The notes: generated by a model from the letters alone, not told the origin. DNA of 64,000 bases from Jiangella gansuensis DSM 44835 (GCF_000515395.1 NZ_KI911782.1:4090606-4154605), one strand, 5' to 3'. Positions 44,261 to 52,770 are shown, numbered from the stretch's first letter. Made by a program: numbers and translations.

Positions 44261-46216
44261 TCACGGCACGCCACCGTGCGAGGCGCGGCGGAACTGTTCG
44301 AGGTACCGGGCGACGGGCCCGGCGGTGAGCACGCCGCTGCCGGCCCCGGCCAGCTCGCGCGCCGCCGGCGCCAGCACCGTGCCGGCGCGCCGGATCAGCG
44401 CGGTGTCGCCCACGGCCACCGCGGCGCGGCCCGTGAGGCACCACTTCGCCTCGAAGAGCAGGTCGCGCGGTGGTTCCGGAATCCGGTGCAGCGCGGCCGC
44501 GGCGTCGCCGGGCCGGTCGCGTGCCAGCAGGACCAGCGGCCGGGCCCACGGCGCGTACGGACCCCAGTCGGTGTCGTCGTCGACGTCGGCGGGCACGTCG
44601 CGCCAGACCCGCAGGCACAACAGGGCGAGCGGCAGGAGACCACGCTCGAGGCCCGGCATCCCGGCTCCCTCGAGTCGCGCCGCCGCGTCGCGATAGGCCG
44701 CCTCGGCGTCGTCCAGGGGTGCCCCCGTCGCCACGTGCCGCAGTGCGCGGTACCAGCGCGTGATGACGTCGACGAGCGGGCGCTCCTGCTGCGCGGCGAG
44801 CCGGTCGGCCGCCGCCGCGTGCTCGTCGGCCGCGGCGAAGTCGGCGAGCGCGCCGCGGGCCTGCATGCGGATCAGGTGGCCGAGGATCTCGAACGTGGCC
44901 AGACCGTGCCGCGCGGCCAGGCCGACCAGTTCGGCGCCGATCCGGTCGCGCTCCGGTGCCAGGCCGGCGCGTTGGAAGGTCTGCATGAACACGCCGTTCA
45001 GGGCGAACGCCAGCAGCGCGGGATCGCCCAGGCGGCGGGCGATGCGCTCGGCCTCGGCGGCGGCCCGCGGACCGCGGTCGCCCCGCGTCCCGCGCGACTC
45101 CATCGCGATGGTGGCCAGCAACCGGGCACGGGCCGCGTCGTCGGGCCCCGGCGCCAGCGCGGTCAGCGTGCGCTCCGCCGCCGCGACCACGCGCGCCGCC
45201 CGCTCCGGGTGGTCCGAGCGGGTCCAGCTGCCCGGTACGTCGTACATCCCGATCACCCGGGCGGTGAGCTCGGGGTCGCCGAGCTGCTCGGCCGCGGCGA
45301 CGGCGGCCACCCGCTGCTGCTGGGCAGCCGCGAGCCCCTGGCCTCCGGTCAGGGCGAGTATGCGCAACAGGCCCACTGTCGATTCCAGACGGCCGCGTGC
45401 GTTCTCCGCCACCGTCTGGTCGTAGGCCGCGGTGGCGTCGGCCCAGACGCGCCCGACGGCGTCGGCCGGCAGGTCGCCGGACTGTCGGAGGATGTCGGTC
45501 TCCAGCCGGCGCAGGCGCGGCCCGGGTTCCACTCCGAGCCGTTCGACCAGCAGTCCGCGGGCGCGGCGCAGCACCGCGAGAGCGTCACCCTGGCGCCCGT
45601 CGCGGTACAGCGCGAGCGCCAGCAGCCGCCAGGCCTCCTCCCGCCACGGGTGCTCGGCGACGTGGGCGTCCAGGTCCGGAACGGCATCGGCGGCGTGGCC
45701 GAGCTCGAGGCGTGCCTCGGCCCGGCGCTCGACGGCGCTCAGCCGCAGCTCTTCCAGCCGCGACCGCTCGGCACGCGCCCACGACGCGTCCTCGAAGTCC
45801 GCGTAGGCGGGGCCCCGCCAGCCGGCCAGCGCCTCGTCCAGCCGGTTCAGGGCCCGGGCCGGGGGTTCGGCCGACGCGGCGGCCACCGCGTCTTCGAACC
45901 GCCAGGCGTCCACGGAATCCCGCGGCACCCGCAGCGCGTAGCCCGGCCCTTCGGTGACCAGCAGCCTGGCCGGCTGACGCGGCGCGCGGTCCGGCTCCAC
46001 CGCCCGGCGCAGTGCGGCGACGAAGGTGCGGACGGCGACGACCGCGCCGTCCGGCGGGTCGTCCCAGAGATCGTAGACGAGCCGGCTCACGGGAACGACC
46101 CGGCCGCGCGCCACGATCAGCCGGGCCAGCACCTCCCGGTGCCGCGGTCCCTTGAGGTCGACGGCCTGGCCGGCGCCGTTCCAGGCCCGCACCGGCCCGA
46201 GTACTCCGAACCGCAT
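44261..46216 (-). CDS. SARP-type transcriptional regulator (BTAD domain)
   Basis: A 651-residue regulator. The N-terminal ~95 residues are an OmpR-like winged helix (MRFGVLGPVRAWNGAGQAVDLKGPRHREVLARLIVARGRVV, VRTFVAALRRAVEP). The bacterial transcriptional activation domain follows (about 100-245; WRFEDAVAAASAEPPARALNRLDEAL, ERRAEARLELGHAADAV, RGLLVERLGVEPGPRLRRLE). The rest (about 260-651) is a TPR-like helical region, with no NB-ARC domain. It is divergent from an alpha/beta hydrolase gene; the intergenic region carries an 11-bp-spaced direct repeat typical of SARP sites. The hydrolase is the likely target; the ligand is unknown. Confidence 0.9.
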   Translation of the reverse strand: MRFGVLGPVRAWNGAGQAVDLKGPRHREVLARLIVARGRVVPVSRLVYDLWDDPPDGAVVAVRTFVAALRRAVEPDRAPRQPARLLVTEGPGYALRVPRDSVDAWRFEDAVAAASAEPPARALNRLDEALAGWRGPAYADFEDASWARAERSRLEELRLSAVERRAEARLELGHAADAVPDLDAHVAEHPWREEAWRLLALALYRDGRQGDALAVLRRARGLLVERLGVEPGPRLRRLETDILRQSGDLPADAVGRVWADATAAYDQTVAENARGRLESTVGLLRILALTGGQGLAAAQQQRVAAVAAAEQLGDPELTARVIGMYDVPGSWTRSDHPERAARVVAAAERTLTALAPGPDDAARARLLATIAMESRGTRGDRGPRAAAEAERIARRLGDPALLAFALNGVFMQTFQRAGLAPERDRIGAELVGLAARHGLATFEILGHLIRMQARGALADFAAADEHAAAADRLAAQQERPLVDVITRWYRALRHVATGAPLDDAEAAYRDAAARLEGAGMPGLERGLLPLALLCLRVWRDVPADVDDDTDWGPYAPWARPLVLLARDRPGDAAAALHRIPEPPRDLLFEAKWCLTGRAAVAVGDTALIRRAGTVLAPAARELAGAGSGVLTAGPVARYLEQFRRASHGGVP

Positions 46217-46251
46217 CCACCGATCACCCCCGTCCTCAGCACACGGTACGG

Positions 46252-46270
46252 CGCTCATCGAACGCTCATC
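46252..46270 (+). promoter_or_regulatory. Candidate SARP-binding direct repeat
   Basis: CGCTCATC occurs at 46252-46259 and again at 46263-46270, an exact 11-bp period. SARP regulators bind heptameric direct repeats spaced by 11 bp just upstream of the -10 region. The site lies between the divergent SARP and hydrolase genes, 51 bp upstream of the hydrolase ATG. Confidence 0.6.
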
Positions 46271-46320
46271 CGGTGGTCCCAGGCTGGAACAGAAACAGGC
46301 ACCTCGAAACAGGAGCATCC

Positions 46321-47199
46321 ATGACACTGTCCATCGACGGCTTCGACCAGCGGCGCATCCCGGTGAACGGCGGTGTCGGGCTCAACGCCGCTGTCGGCGG
46401 CGCCGGTCCCGCCGTGGTGCTGCTGCACGGGTTCCCGCAGACCCATCTCATGTGGCGACACGTCGCGGTGGAGCTGGCCGCCGACTTCACCGTGATCTGC
46501 CCGGATCTGCGCGGTTACGGCGCGAGTGACAAGCCACCGGAGCGTGACGCCGGCACGTACTCGAAGCGGACCATGGCCTCGGACGTGCTCACGCTCGCCG
46601 AGCGGCTCGGTCACGAGCGGGTCGCGGTGGCCGGCCACGACCGCGGCGCGCTGGTGGCGTTCCGCGCCGGCCTGGACTACCCGGACCGCGTCAGCCACCT
46701 GGCGGTACTGGACGTCCTGCCTACGGTGGACATGTGGGACGTCCTGCACGGCGCCGACGCGGCCGTCGCCTTTCACCTCTATCTCATGGCGCAGCCACCC
46801 GGCCTGCCGGAACGGATGATCGCGGCCAGCGCCGACGCCTTCCACGGCCACTTCCTCGACCTGTGGGCGCGGCGCCCGGACGCCATCCCGGCGGACGTGC
46901 GCGCCGAGTACCTGCGGGCCTGCGCGGCGGCCGTCCCGTCGATCGTCGCCGACTACCGGGCCTCCGCGGGCATCGACGTCGAGCACGACCGGGCCGACCG
47001 GGCCGCGGGTCGCCGGCTGACCATGCCGGTGGCCGTCGTCCAGCAGGACTGGGGCGCCGCGCTCGGGTACGACGCCGCCGCGTTGTGGCGGCACTGGGCG
47101 CCGGACCTGCGGCACACCACGACGTCGGCGGGCCATTTCATGGCCGAGGAGGCGCCGGACGAGGTCGTCACGGAACTGCGCGCCCTGCTGGCCCGCTAG
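46321..47199 (+). CDS. Alpha/beta hydrolase (haloacetate dehalogenase/epoxide hydrolase-like)
   Basis: A 292-residue enzyme. The oxyanion-hole motif is VVLLHGFPQTHLMWRHVA; the nucleophile elbow is AGHDRGALVAFRAG with aspartate D107, and the general base is H272 in TSAGHFMAEEAP. PDLRGYGASDKP is typical of the dehalogenase/epoxide hydrolase branch. R108 next to the nucleophile matches haloacetate dehalogenases, but the second carboxylate-binding arginine, three residues later, is leucine (L111), so a different substrate is likely. An AGGAGC site precedes the ATG. It is probably controlled by the divergent SARP regulator. Confidence 0.87.
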   Translation: MTLSIDGFDQRRIPVNGGVGLNAAVGGAGPAVVLLHGFPQTHLMWRHVAVELAADFTVICPDLRGYGASDKPPERDAGTYSKRTMASDVLTLAERLGHERVAVAGHDRGALVAFRAGLDYPDRVSHLAVLDVLPTVDMWDVLHGADAAVAFHLYLMAQPPGLPERMIAASADAFHGHFLDLWARRPDAIPADVRAEYLRACAAAVPSIVADYRASAGIDVEHDRADRAAGRRLTMPVAVVQQDWGAALGYDAAALWRHWAPDLRHTTTSAGHFMAEEAPDEVVTELRALLAR

Positions 47200-47218
47200 G
47201 GGGTCTCGTGGACAGCGG

Positions 47219-48466
47219 TCAGCCGCGCGGGTCGGTGACCGAGCCGAGGAAGAGGATGGTGCCGGTCTCACGGTCGGAGATGGTGAAGGCGAACGGCCGG
47301 TCCACCCGGAACTCCATTCCCGCCGACTGTGCCATCACCCCGCCGGTGACGGCCGCCGCCTCGGTGCCTTTCTCGTCGACCCGCAGATAGGTCTTGTGCG
47401 CCACAACGTCCAGCCACGGATTGGACGGTGACATCGGGCGGAAGTCGCCGCCCCCGAACGCCAGGCCCATGCCGAGCGCGGTCAGCGCGTCGTCGAGCGT
47501 CGCCTCCCACTCCAGTTCGAAGCGGGGGAGCGCGAGGGTCGAGATCTTCTGCTCGCCGAGGCCGGCGACGGCGTCGGCCCACTCGGCGGCGTCGAGCCGG
47601 CTGAGCAGGTCCGGCAGCCCGGCGGGATCGTCAGGCACCAGGATCTCCATGCCGTAGCGCTCGTCCTCGCCGTAGGGCAGCCGCAGCATGCGATACCCGT
47701 CGCGGGTGCTCAGCTCCAGGTACGTATCGCTCTGGTGCATGAGCGGAACCGTGACGACCTCGCCGTCGGGCAGGGTGAAGTCGGCGTCGCGGGTCTCGGC
47801 CGCATCGAACGGGGTGGTCCAGCCGCCGAGGAAGTAGACGGCGTTCAGCAGCACCAGGACGGCGTTCGCGTTGGGCAACTCGAGCTCCTCGGCGATGCCG
47901 TCGATGCGGTCCTCGGTGTGCTCGCGGACCCAGGCGTCGATCTCGTCCGCGGTGTCCTGCGAACCGAGCTCGGCCTCCTCGGCGGTGGCGCCGAACACGT
48001 CGCGGACGAACGTCAGGTAGTCCTCCTCGAACGGGTGGTCCTCCTGCGCCCACAGCGCGTTGGCGACCGAGAGCGTGACGTCGTCGGTGTCGGCCAACTG
48101 GTCCAGCAGGGCGCCGACCCGCACGTCACGGGCGTCGTCGAGGTGCAGGACGTCGGCCATGGCGGTCGCGGTGTCGCCACCGGCCCCGGCCAACACCATG
48201 GCCAGCAGTGCGGCGACGGACACAGGGGAGGTGACGGTGTTCTCGTCGCCGGCGGTGAGCTGGCCGAGCAGGTCGAATCCGAACGCGTTCACGGCGGAGC
48301 CGACGGCGCCGGCGTCGGCCGGCGCGAGATCCGAGACGACCTGCACCCGGGCGGTGTCCGGCGATGCGGGGGCGGACGGCGAGCCCTCGCCGTCGACGGC
48401 GGCGGTTCCGCAGGCCGCGACCAGCAGGCTGCCGGCGACGGCGGCGGTCCAGCGTGTGAGCGACAT
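47219..48466 (-). CDS. Serpin-family protease inhibitor, lipoprotein (first of tandem pair)
   Basis: A 415-residue serpin anchored by a lipobox (SLLVAACG). The fold signatures are present: VTSPVSVAALLAMVLAGAGGDTATAM, NAVYFLGGWTTPFD (breach/shutter strand), YGMEILVPDD, HKTYLRVDEKGTEAAAVTGG (inhibitory hinge) and DRPFAFTISDRETGTILFLGSV. The small residues after G-T-E in the hinge suggest a working suicide inhibitor. By count the scissile bond is near Q-S-A-G, implying an elastase- or subtilisin-like rather than trypsin-like target. A GGGGGT site precedes the ATG. It follows the second serpin after 23 bp. Confidence 0.92.
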   Translation of the reverse strand: MSLTRWTAAVAGSLLVAACGTAAVDGEGSPSAPASPDTARVQVVSDLAPADAGAVGSAVNAFGFDLLGQLTAGDENTVTSPVSVAALLAMVLAGAGGDTATAMADVLHLDDARDVRVGALLDQLADTDDVTLSVANALWAQEDHPFEEDYLTFVRDVFGATAEEAELGSQDTADEIDAWVREHTEDRIDGIAEELELPNANAVLVLLNAVYFLGGWTTPFDAAETRDADFTLPDGEVVTVPLMHQSDTYLELSTRDGYRMLRLPYGEDERYGMEILVPDDPAGLPDLLSRLDAAEWADAVAGLGEQKISTLALPRFELEWEATLDDALTALGMGLAFGGGDFRPMSPSNPWLDVVAHKTYLRVDEKGTEAAAVTGGVMAQSAGMEFRVDRPFAFTISDRETGTILFLGSVTDPRG

Positions 48467-48489
48467 GCGTACCCCCAGGTTGGTCGGGC

Positions 48490-49770
48490 TCAGCCGCGCG
48501 GGTCGGTCACCGTCCCGAGGAAGACGACGGTGCCGGTCTCGCGGTCGGAGATGGTGAAGGCGAACGGCCGGTCTGCGCGGAAGCTCTCACCGGCCGACGT
48601 ACGCGTCATGCCGCCGGTGACGGCGGCGGCCTCGGTGCCGGCCTCGTCGACCCGGATGTAGGTCTTGTGCACGACGGTGTCCAGCGTCTGGCCGTGCGGC
48701 GACATGGGCCGGAAGTCGCCGCCCTGGAACGCCGGTCCCATGCCCAGCGCCGTCAGGGCGGCGGTCAGCTCGGCGTCCCACGCCAGTTCGAACCGGGGCA
48801 GCACGACGGTGCCGAGCTCCTGCGGCGCCAGGCCGGCGACGGCGTCGGCCCACTCGGCGGCGTCGAGCGTGGCCAGCAGCTGCGGCAGGGTGGAGTCGGC
48901 GTCGGGCAGCAGGATCTCCATGCCGTAGCGGCCGTCCTGGCCGTAGGGGAGGCGCAGCATGCGGTACCCGTCGCGCTGGACGAGTTCGAGTTCCTGGTCG
49001 CGCAGGTACATGAGCGGGACGTCGGCGGTGCTGTCGTCGGCCAGGGTGAACGCTTCGTCCTGGGTGGCGGCGGGGTCGAACTCGGTGGTCCAGGTGCCGA
49101 GGAAATAGACCGCGTTGAGCAGGACGACCGCGGCCTGCGGATCCGGAAGGCCGAGGTCGGCCGCGATGCCGTCGATGCGCTCCTCGGTGTGCTCGCGGAC
49201 CCAGGCGTCGATGTCGTCCGCGGTGTCCTGCGCGCCGAGGTCCGCCTCCTCGGCCGTCGCCCCGAACGAGTCGCGGACGAACGAGAGGTAGCCGTCCTCG
49301 AGCTGGAAGCCCTCACGAGCCCAGATGGCGTTGGCGGTGGAGAGGGTGACGTCGTCGGTGTCGGCCAGCCGGTCGAGCAGCGCGCCGACACGAACGTCGC
49401 GGGCGTCGTCGAGGTGCAGGACGCCGGCCATGGCGGCGGCGGTGTCGCCACCGGCGCCCGCGAGCACCATGGCCAGCAGCGACGCCACCGAGACCGGCGA
49501 CGTGACGGTGTTCTGCGAGCCGTCGGCGAGCTGGCCGAGCAGGTCGAAGCCGAACGCGTTGACCGCGGCGCCGACGCTGCCGGCGTCGGCCGGCGCGAGG
49601 TCGGCGACGACGTCGATGCGCGGCGCCGGACCGGCGTCGGCCGGCGGCGTCGTGGTCTCGGGGCCTGCCGTGGCGGTGGAGCCCGCGCCGGGACCGTCGG
49701 TGTCGCTGCCGCAGCCGGCCAGCAGCAGACAGCCCGCGAGCAGGGCAGCGGCCAGGCGAGGCAGGGACAT
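48490..49770 (-). CDS. Serpin-family protease inhibitor, lipoprotein (second of tandem pair)
   Basis: A 426-residue paralogue of the neighbouring serpin, with the same motifs: VTSPVSVASLLAMVLAGAG, NAVYFLGTWTTEFD, HKTYIRVDEAGTEAAAVTGG and DRPFAFTISDRETGTVVFLGTV. The lipobox is LLLAGC, followed by a Thr/Pro/Gly-rich linker. The reactive loop differs (MTRTSAGES versus VMAQSAGME), while the body is very similar, which suggests duplication followed by change of target protease. ATG 49770 has GAAGGTG upstream, better than the longer frame. It lies 103 bp after qcrB2. Confidence 0.92.
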   Translation of the reverse strand: MSLPRLAAALLAGCLLLAGCGSDTDGPGAGSTATAGPETTTPPADAGPAPRIDVVADLAPADAGSVGAAVNAFGFDLLGQLADGSQNTVTSPVSVASLLAMVLAGAGGDTAAAMAGVLHLDDARDVRVGALLDRLADTDDVTLSTANAIWAREGFQLEDGYLSFVRDSFGATAEEADLGAQDTADDIDAWVREHTEERIDGIAADLGLPDPQAAVVLLNAVYFLGTWTTEFDPAATQDEAFTLADDSTADVPLMYLRDQELELVQRDGYRMLRLPYGQDGRYGMEILLPDADSTLPQLLATLDAAEWADAVAGLAPQELGTVVLPRFELAWDAELTAALTALGMGPAFQGGDFRPMSPHGQTLDTVVHKTYIRVDEAGTEAAAVTGGMTRTSAGESFRADRPFAFTISDRETGTVVFLGTVTDPRG

Positions 49771-49873
49771 GAGCACACCTTCCATCGGCTCCGGCGGTTC
49801 CGGCGACGAGTCAACCACGCTCCTACTCCCTTGGACGGGACCGGCGCCCGTTCGGTTGCGCGGATCCGGCGCC

Positions 49874-51496
49874 CTACGCCACCGGGGCGCGCTCGTCGGA
49901 CTCCGTCGGCCTGTGGTCGTCGGGCGCCGCCGGGACCCGGACGACGTCGCCGAAGAAGAAGCGGGAGAACCGGGCGCGGCGCCGATCCGCCCGGTACCGC
50001 GGGTTCAGCACACCGTTCGCGTCGGCCTCGGCGCCCGGGTCGGTCGGCGCCCACTCCAGGTGCGGCGTCCGCAGCGCCGCCTCCGGCGCGGTGAGCGGCC
50101 GGTGCAGTTCGCTGAACCCGCCCTCGGGGCTGACCATGACGACACCGGTCGCGTGCCCGTGCTCCAGCTCGTCGCGGTCGCGGAGCTGCAGGCCCAGGCA
50201 GATCCGCTTCGCCGCCCAGAACGCCAGCGGCGGCATGACGACGACAGCCACCTGCAGCGCCCGGGTGAGTCCGTTCAGCGGAACGTGCAGCAGGGTGGCG
50301 ACGACGTCGTTCCCACCGGCGATCCACAGGATCAGGTAGAAGGCGACGAACGCGGCGACCAGACCGGTGCGCACCGGCAGGTCGCGCGGCCGGTCCAGCA
50401 CCGCGGGGTCGCGCCGGTCGCCCGTCGCCCACTGCTCGAACCACGGGTAGAGCGCCAGCGTCGCCAGCATCACTCCGGGCAGCACCATGACCGGGATCAC
50501 CACGCTGAGCGTGAGCTCGTGCCCGAAGACGCCGATCTCCCACGGCGGCATGAGCCGCACGGCACCGTCGAGGAACCCCAGGTACCACGGCGGCCGGCTG
50601 CCGGCGGGCGCCTGGGCCGGGTCGAACGGACCCCAGAGCCAGACCGGGTTGACCTGGATCGTGGCGGCCATGAGAACGATGACACCGCTGACCGTCAGCA
50701 GCAGGCCGGCCATCCGCGCCGCGTAGGCGGAGACCGGCGGCGCGCCCGCCGTCGTCGCCGGCGCCCTCCCGCGCGGACGCTGCCGGTACATCAGCAGCAG
50801 GTACAGGGCGAACAACGCGACGGTGACCGCCGGCAGCAGGTACACGTGCGCGGTGTTCAGCCGCCCGATGATGTCCTCGCCGGGGAAGTCGCCGCCGAAC
50901 ACCACCCACGCCATCCACGTGCCGATCACCGGGGTGGCCAGCAGGTAGCCCTCGGTGACCCGCAACCCGGTTCCCGACTGCAGGTCGTCGGGCAGGGAGT
51001 GCCCGAGGTACGCCTCCGCGATGCTCACCACGAGCAGGGCGAGCAGGATCAGCCAGCCGTACCGCCGCGGCCCCCGGAACGCGCCGGCGAGGAAGACCCG
51101 GAGCAAATGCGCCGACAACGCGGCGATGAACACCAGCGACGCCCAGTGGTGAATCTGCCGGACCAGCAGACCGCCCTTGACCTCCATCGAGATGTCCAGC
51201 GTTGACGCGTACGCCTCGGACATCCGCACGCCTCGCAACGGCGCGTAGTCGCCGTCGTAGACGATCTGCGTCATCGACGGCTGGAACCAGAACGTGAGCA
51301 CGACGCCGGTCACCAGCACGAGGACGAAACTGCAGACCGCCATGGGGCCGAGCAGGTCCGGCCACCGCGCCGGGGCGGCGACCCCGCGCCGGTCCGGCCG
51401 GCGGACTCCGCCACCGCGCCGGTCGGCCAGGTCCGTCAGCCGCGTGGCCAGGCTCGCGACGCGGGCGATCGGTCCGTGGTTCGTCAGGTCAGGCAT
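49874..51496 (-). CDS. Orphan cytochrome b (QcrB paralogue) with altered heme and quinol sites
   Basis: A 540-residue paralogue of QcrB with similar topology and the same C-terminal extension (KRICLGLQLRDRDELEHGHATG). The helix-B histidines remain (H116 and H130 in RQIHHWASLVFIAALSAH). In helix D, H217 remains, but the partner 15 residues later is Y232 (HVYLLPAVTVALFALY), so by cytochrome b6/b numbering the heme bH site has lost a ligand. The Qo motif PDWY is PPWY (302-305). No Rieske or cytochrome c gene is adjacent. It lies upstream of the two serpins and has an unusual divergent promoter region. A changed role is inferred. Confidence 0.88.
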   Translation of the reverse strand: MPDLTNHGPIARVASLATRLTDLADRRGGGVRRPDRRGVAAPARWPDLLGPMAVCSFVLVLVTGVVLTFWFQPSMTQIVYDGDYAPLRGVRMSEAYASTLDISMEVKGGLLVRQIHHWASLVFIAALSAHLLRVFLAGAFRGPRRYGWLILLALLVVSIAEAYLGHSLPDDLQSGTGLRVTEGYLLATPVIGTWMAWVVFGGDFPGEDIIGRLNTAHVYLLPAVTVALFALYLLLMYRQRPRGRAPATTAGAPPVSAYAARMAGLLLTVSGVIVLMAATIQVNPVWLWGPFDPAQAPAGSRPPWYLGFLDGAVRLMPPWEIGVFGHELTLSVVIPVMVLPGVMLATLALYPWFEQWATGDRRDPAVLDRPRDLPVRTGLVAAFVAFYLILWIAGGNDVVATLLHVPLNGLTRALQVAVVVMPPLAFWAAKRICLGLQLRDRDELEHGHATGVVMVSPEGGFSELHRPLTAPEAALRTPHLEWAPTDPGAEADANGVLNPRYRADRRRARFSRFFFGDVVRVPAAPDDHRPTESDERAPVA

Positions 51497-51620
51497 GTCG
51501 CACTCCCGGAATTCGCTCCTGTACTCAAGACCCCGTCCGGGTGGGTGGTTGTGACATGAGATGGGTCACGCTCGCGACCCGGGATGCGGGACTGTCAGCC
51601 GTCACCGCGCTCGGAAGAAG

Positions 51621-51782
51621 GATCAGGTGGACGATCGCGCCGGAGTGCCGCGCCGAGGTCACCTGATCGTTTCGTGTCCACATGCTGGAGACGAGCAGGT
51701 GCACAAACCTCGCGTCCCGGGACGCCGTCGTCACCTGATCATCGCCACCCGACCGATCAGGTGGCACATCGACGATCAGGTG
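51621..51782. promoter_or_regulatory. Five copies of GATCAGGTG between qcrB2 and 51849
   Basis: GATCAGGTG occurs at 51621, 51755 and 51774 on the plus strand and inverted (CACCTGATC) at 51660 and 51732. A palindrome CGTCCCGGGACG lies near the middle. They occupy the 352-bp gap between two divergent genes, suggesting an operator cluster or remnants of short inverted-repeat elements. No protein-coding frame is convincing there. Confidence 0.55.
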
Positions 51783-51848
51783 ACGTCCCGCGAGCACGCG
51801 ACGCCCGCGGCGGCGGCCAGCATCGGTACCGGCCCCTAGGCTGACCGG

Positions 51849-52232
51849 GTGACGCCGTCGATCGACCTCATGGACGACACGTTCGTCGTCGCCGACCGCG
51901 CCGAGCTGGCCGCGTACTTCCGGGACCCGGACACCTGCCGGGCGTGGTGGCCGCGGCTGCGGCTCACCGTCGACGAGGATCGCGGACTGAAGGGCGTGCG
52001 GTGGGTCGTGGCCGGCGAGCTGGCCGGGACCGCGGAGATCTGGCTGGAACGGTGGCGCGACGGCGCCGTCGTGCACTGGTTCCTGCGCGCGGACCCGTCC
52101 GGGGCCGCCCGCTCTCCCGGCCGGCTGCGGCTGCGCTACACCCGCGAGTACAAGGCCCGGGTGCACGAGTTGAAGGACCGCCTGGAGCACGGCCGGGCAG
52201 CCGGCGTGCCGCGGCTGCCGCCGGCTCGATAG
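51849..52232 (+). CDS. Small SRPBCC-like protein
   Basis: A 127-residue protein: SIDLMDDTFVVADRAELAAYFRDPDTCRAWWPRLRLTVDEDRGLKGVRWVV, then AEIWLERWRDGAVVHWFLRAD and a C-terminal helix YTREYKARVHELKDRLEHGR. The order of a short strand, W-W-P helix, strands and long helix matches a reduced polyketide-cyclase/START fold, so ligand binding is possible but no ligand is known. The GTG start is at 51849. It lies 88 bp upstream of another SRPBCC gene and may share its transcript. Confidence 0.65.
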   Translation: MTPSIDLMDDTFVVADRAELAAYFRDPDTCRAWWPRLRLTVDEDRGLKGVRWVVAGELAGTAEIWLERWRDGAVVHWFLRADPSGAARSPGRLRLRYTREYKARVHELKDRLEHGRAAGVPRLPPAR

Positions 52233-52320
52233 TCTCCGCCCCAGCCGGTGTCTCCGCGCCTGCCGGCGTCACCGCAGCAGCCGGCGCGGAGCCGGCCGCG
52301 GGAGATGGCACACTTCAGTC

Positions 52321-52770
52321 ATGGCAGCGCAGACCACGTCGAGCATCGTCGTCGCGGCGAACCCGGCCGACATCATGGCCGTCATCGCCGACCTCGAGTT
52401 CTACCCCGAGTGGACCGCGTCGGTACGCGAGGTCGAGGTACTGACGACCGAGCCGGCCAGCGGGCGGCCGGCCACGGCGAAGTTCGTCCTCGACGCCGGC
52501 CCGATCAAGGACCGCTACACGCTCTCCTACGAGTGGGACGGCGACGACGAGGTGCGCTGGAACCTGGTCGAGGGCGGCCTGATCAAGCAGCTCGAGGGGT
52601 CCTACGCACTGCGCGCCGGTGCCGGCGGCGGCACCGAGGTGACCTACCAACTGACGGTCGACGTGGCCATCCCGATGCTCGGGCTGATGAAACGCAAGGC
52701 CGAGAAGGTCATCATCGACACGGCGCTGAAAGAACTGAAGAAGCGGGTCGAGGACGGAGTGGACGAGTGA
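52321..52770 (+). CDS. SRPBCC-family cyclase/dehydrase-like protein
   Basis: A 149-residue protein, MAAQTTSSIVVAANPADIMAVIADLEFYPEWTASVREVEVL..., with the helix-grip pattern and a long C-terminal helix (LMKRKAEKVIIDTALKELKKRVEDG). It belongs to the polyketide cyclase/dehydrase and lipid-transport group. Its stop overlaps the glucokinase start (GTGA). In Streptomyces, as I recall, a similar gene also sits directly before glkA, suggesting a conserved but unexplained link. Confidence 0.82.
   Translation: MAAQTTSSIVVAANPADIMAVIADLEFYPEWTASVREVEVLTTEPASGRPATAKFVLDAGPIKDRYTLSYEWDGDDEVRWNLVEGGLIKQLEGSYALRAGAGGGTEVTYQLTVDVAIPMLGLMKRKAEKVIIDTALKELKKRVEDGVDE

Noticed and set aside
44219-46324. 701-codon open frame opposite the SARP gene
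   Set aside because: It is the antisense shadow of a clear BTAD regulator, and its composition is Arg/Gly/Gln-rich without domains.
47219-49770. Tandem serpins as one frameshifted gene or assembly duplication
   Set aside because: Both have their own signal peptide, lipobox, ribosome site and stop, and they differ throughout, including in the reactive loop. They are true paralogues.
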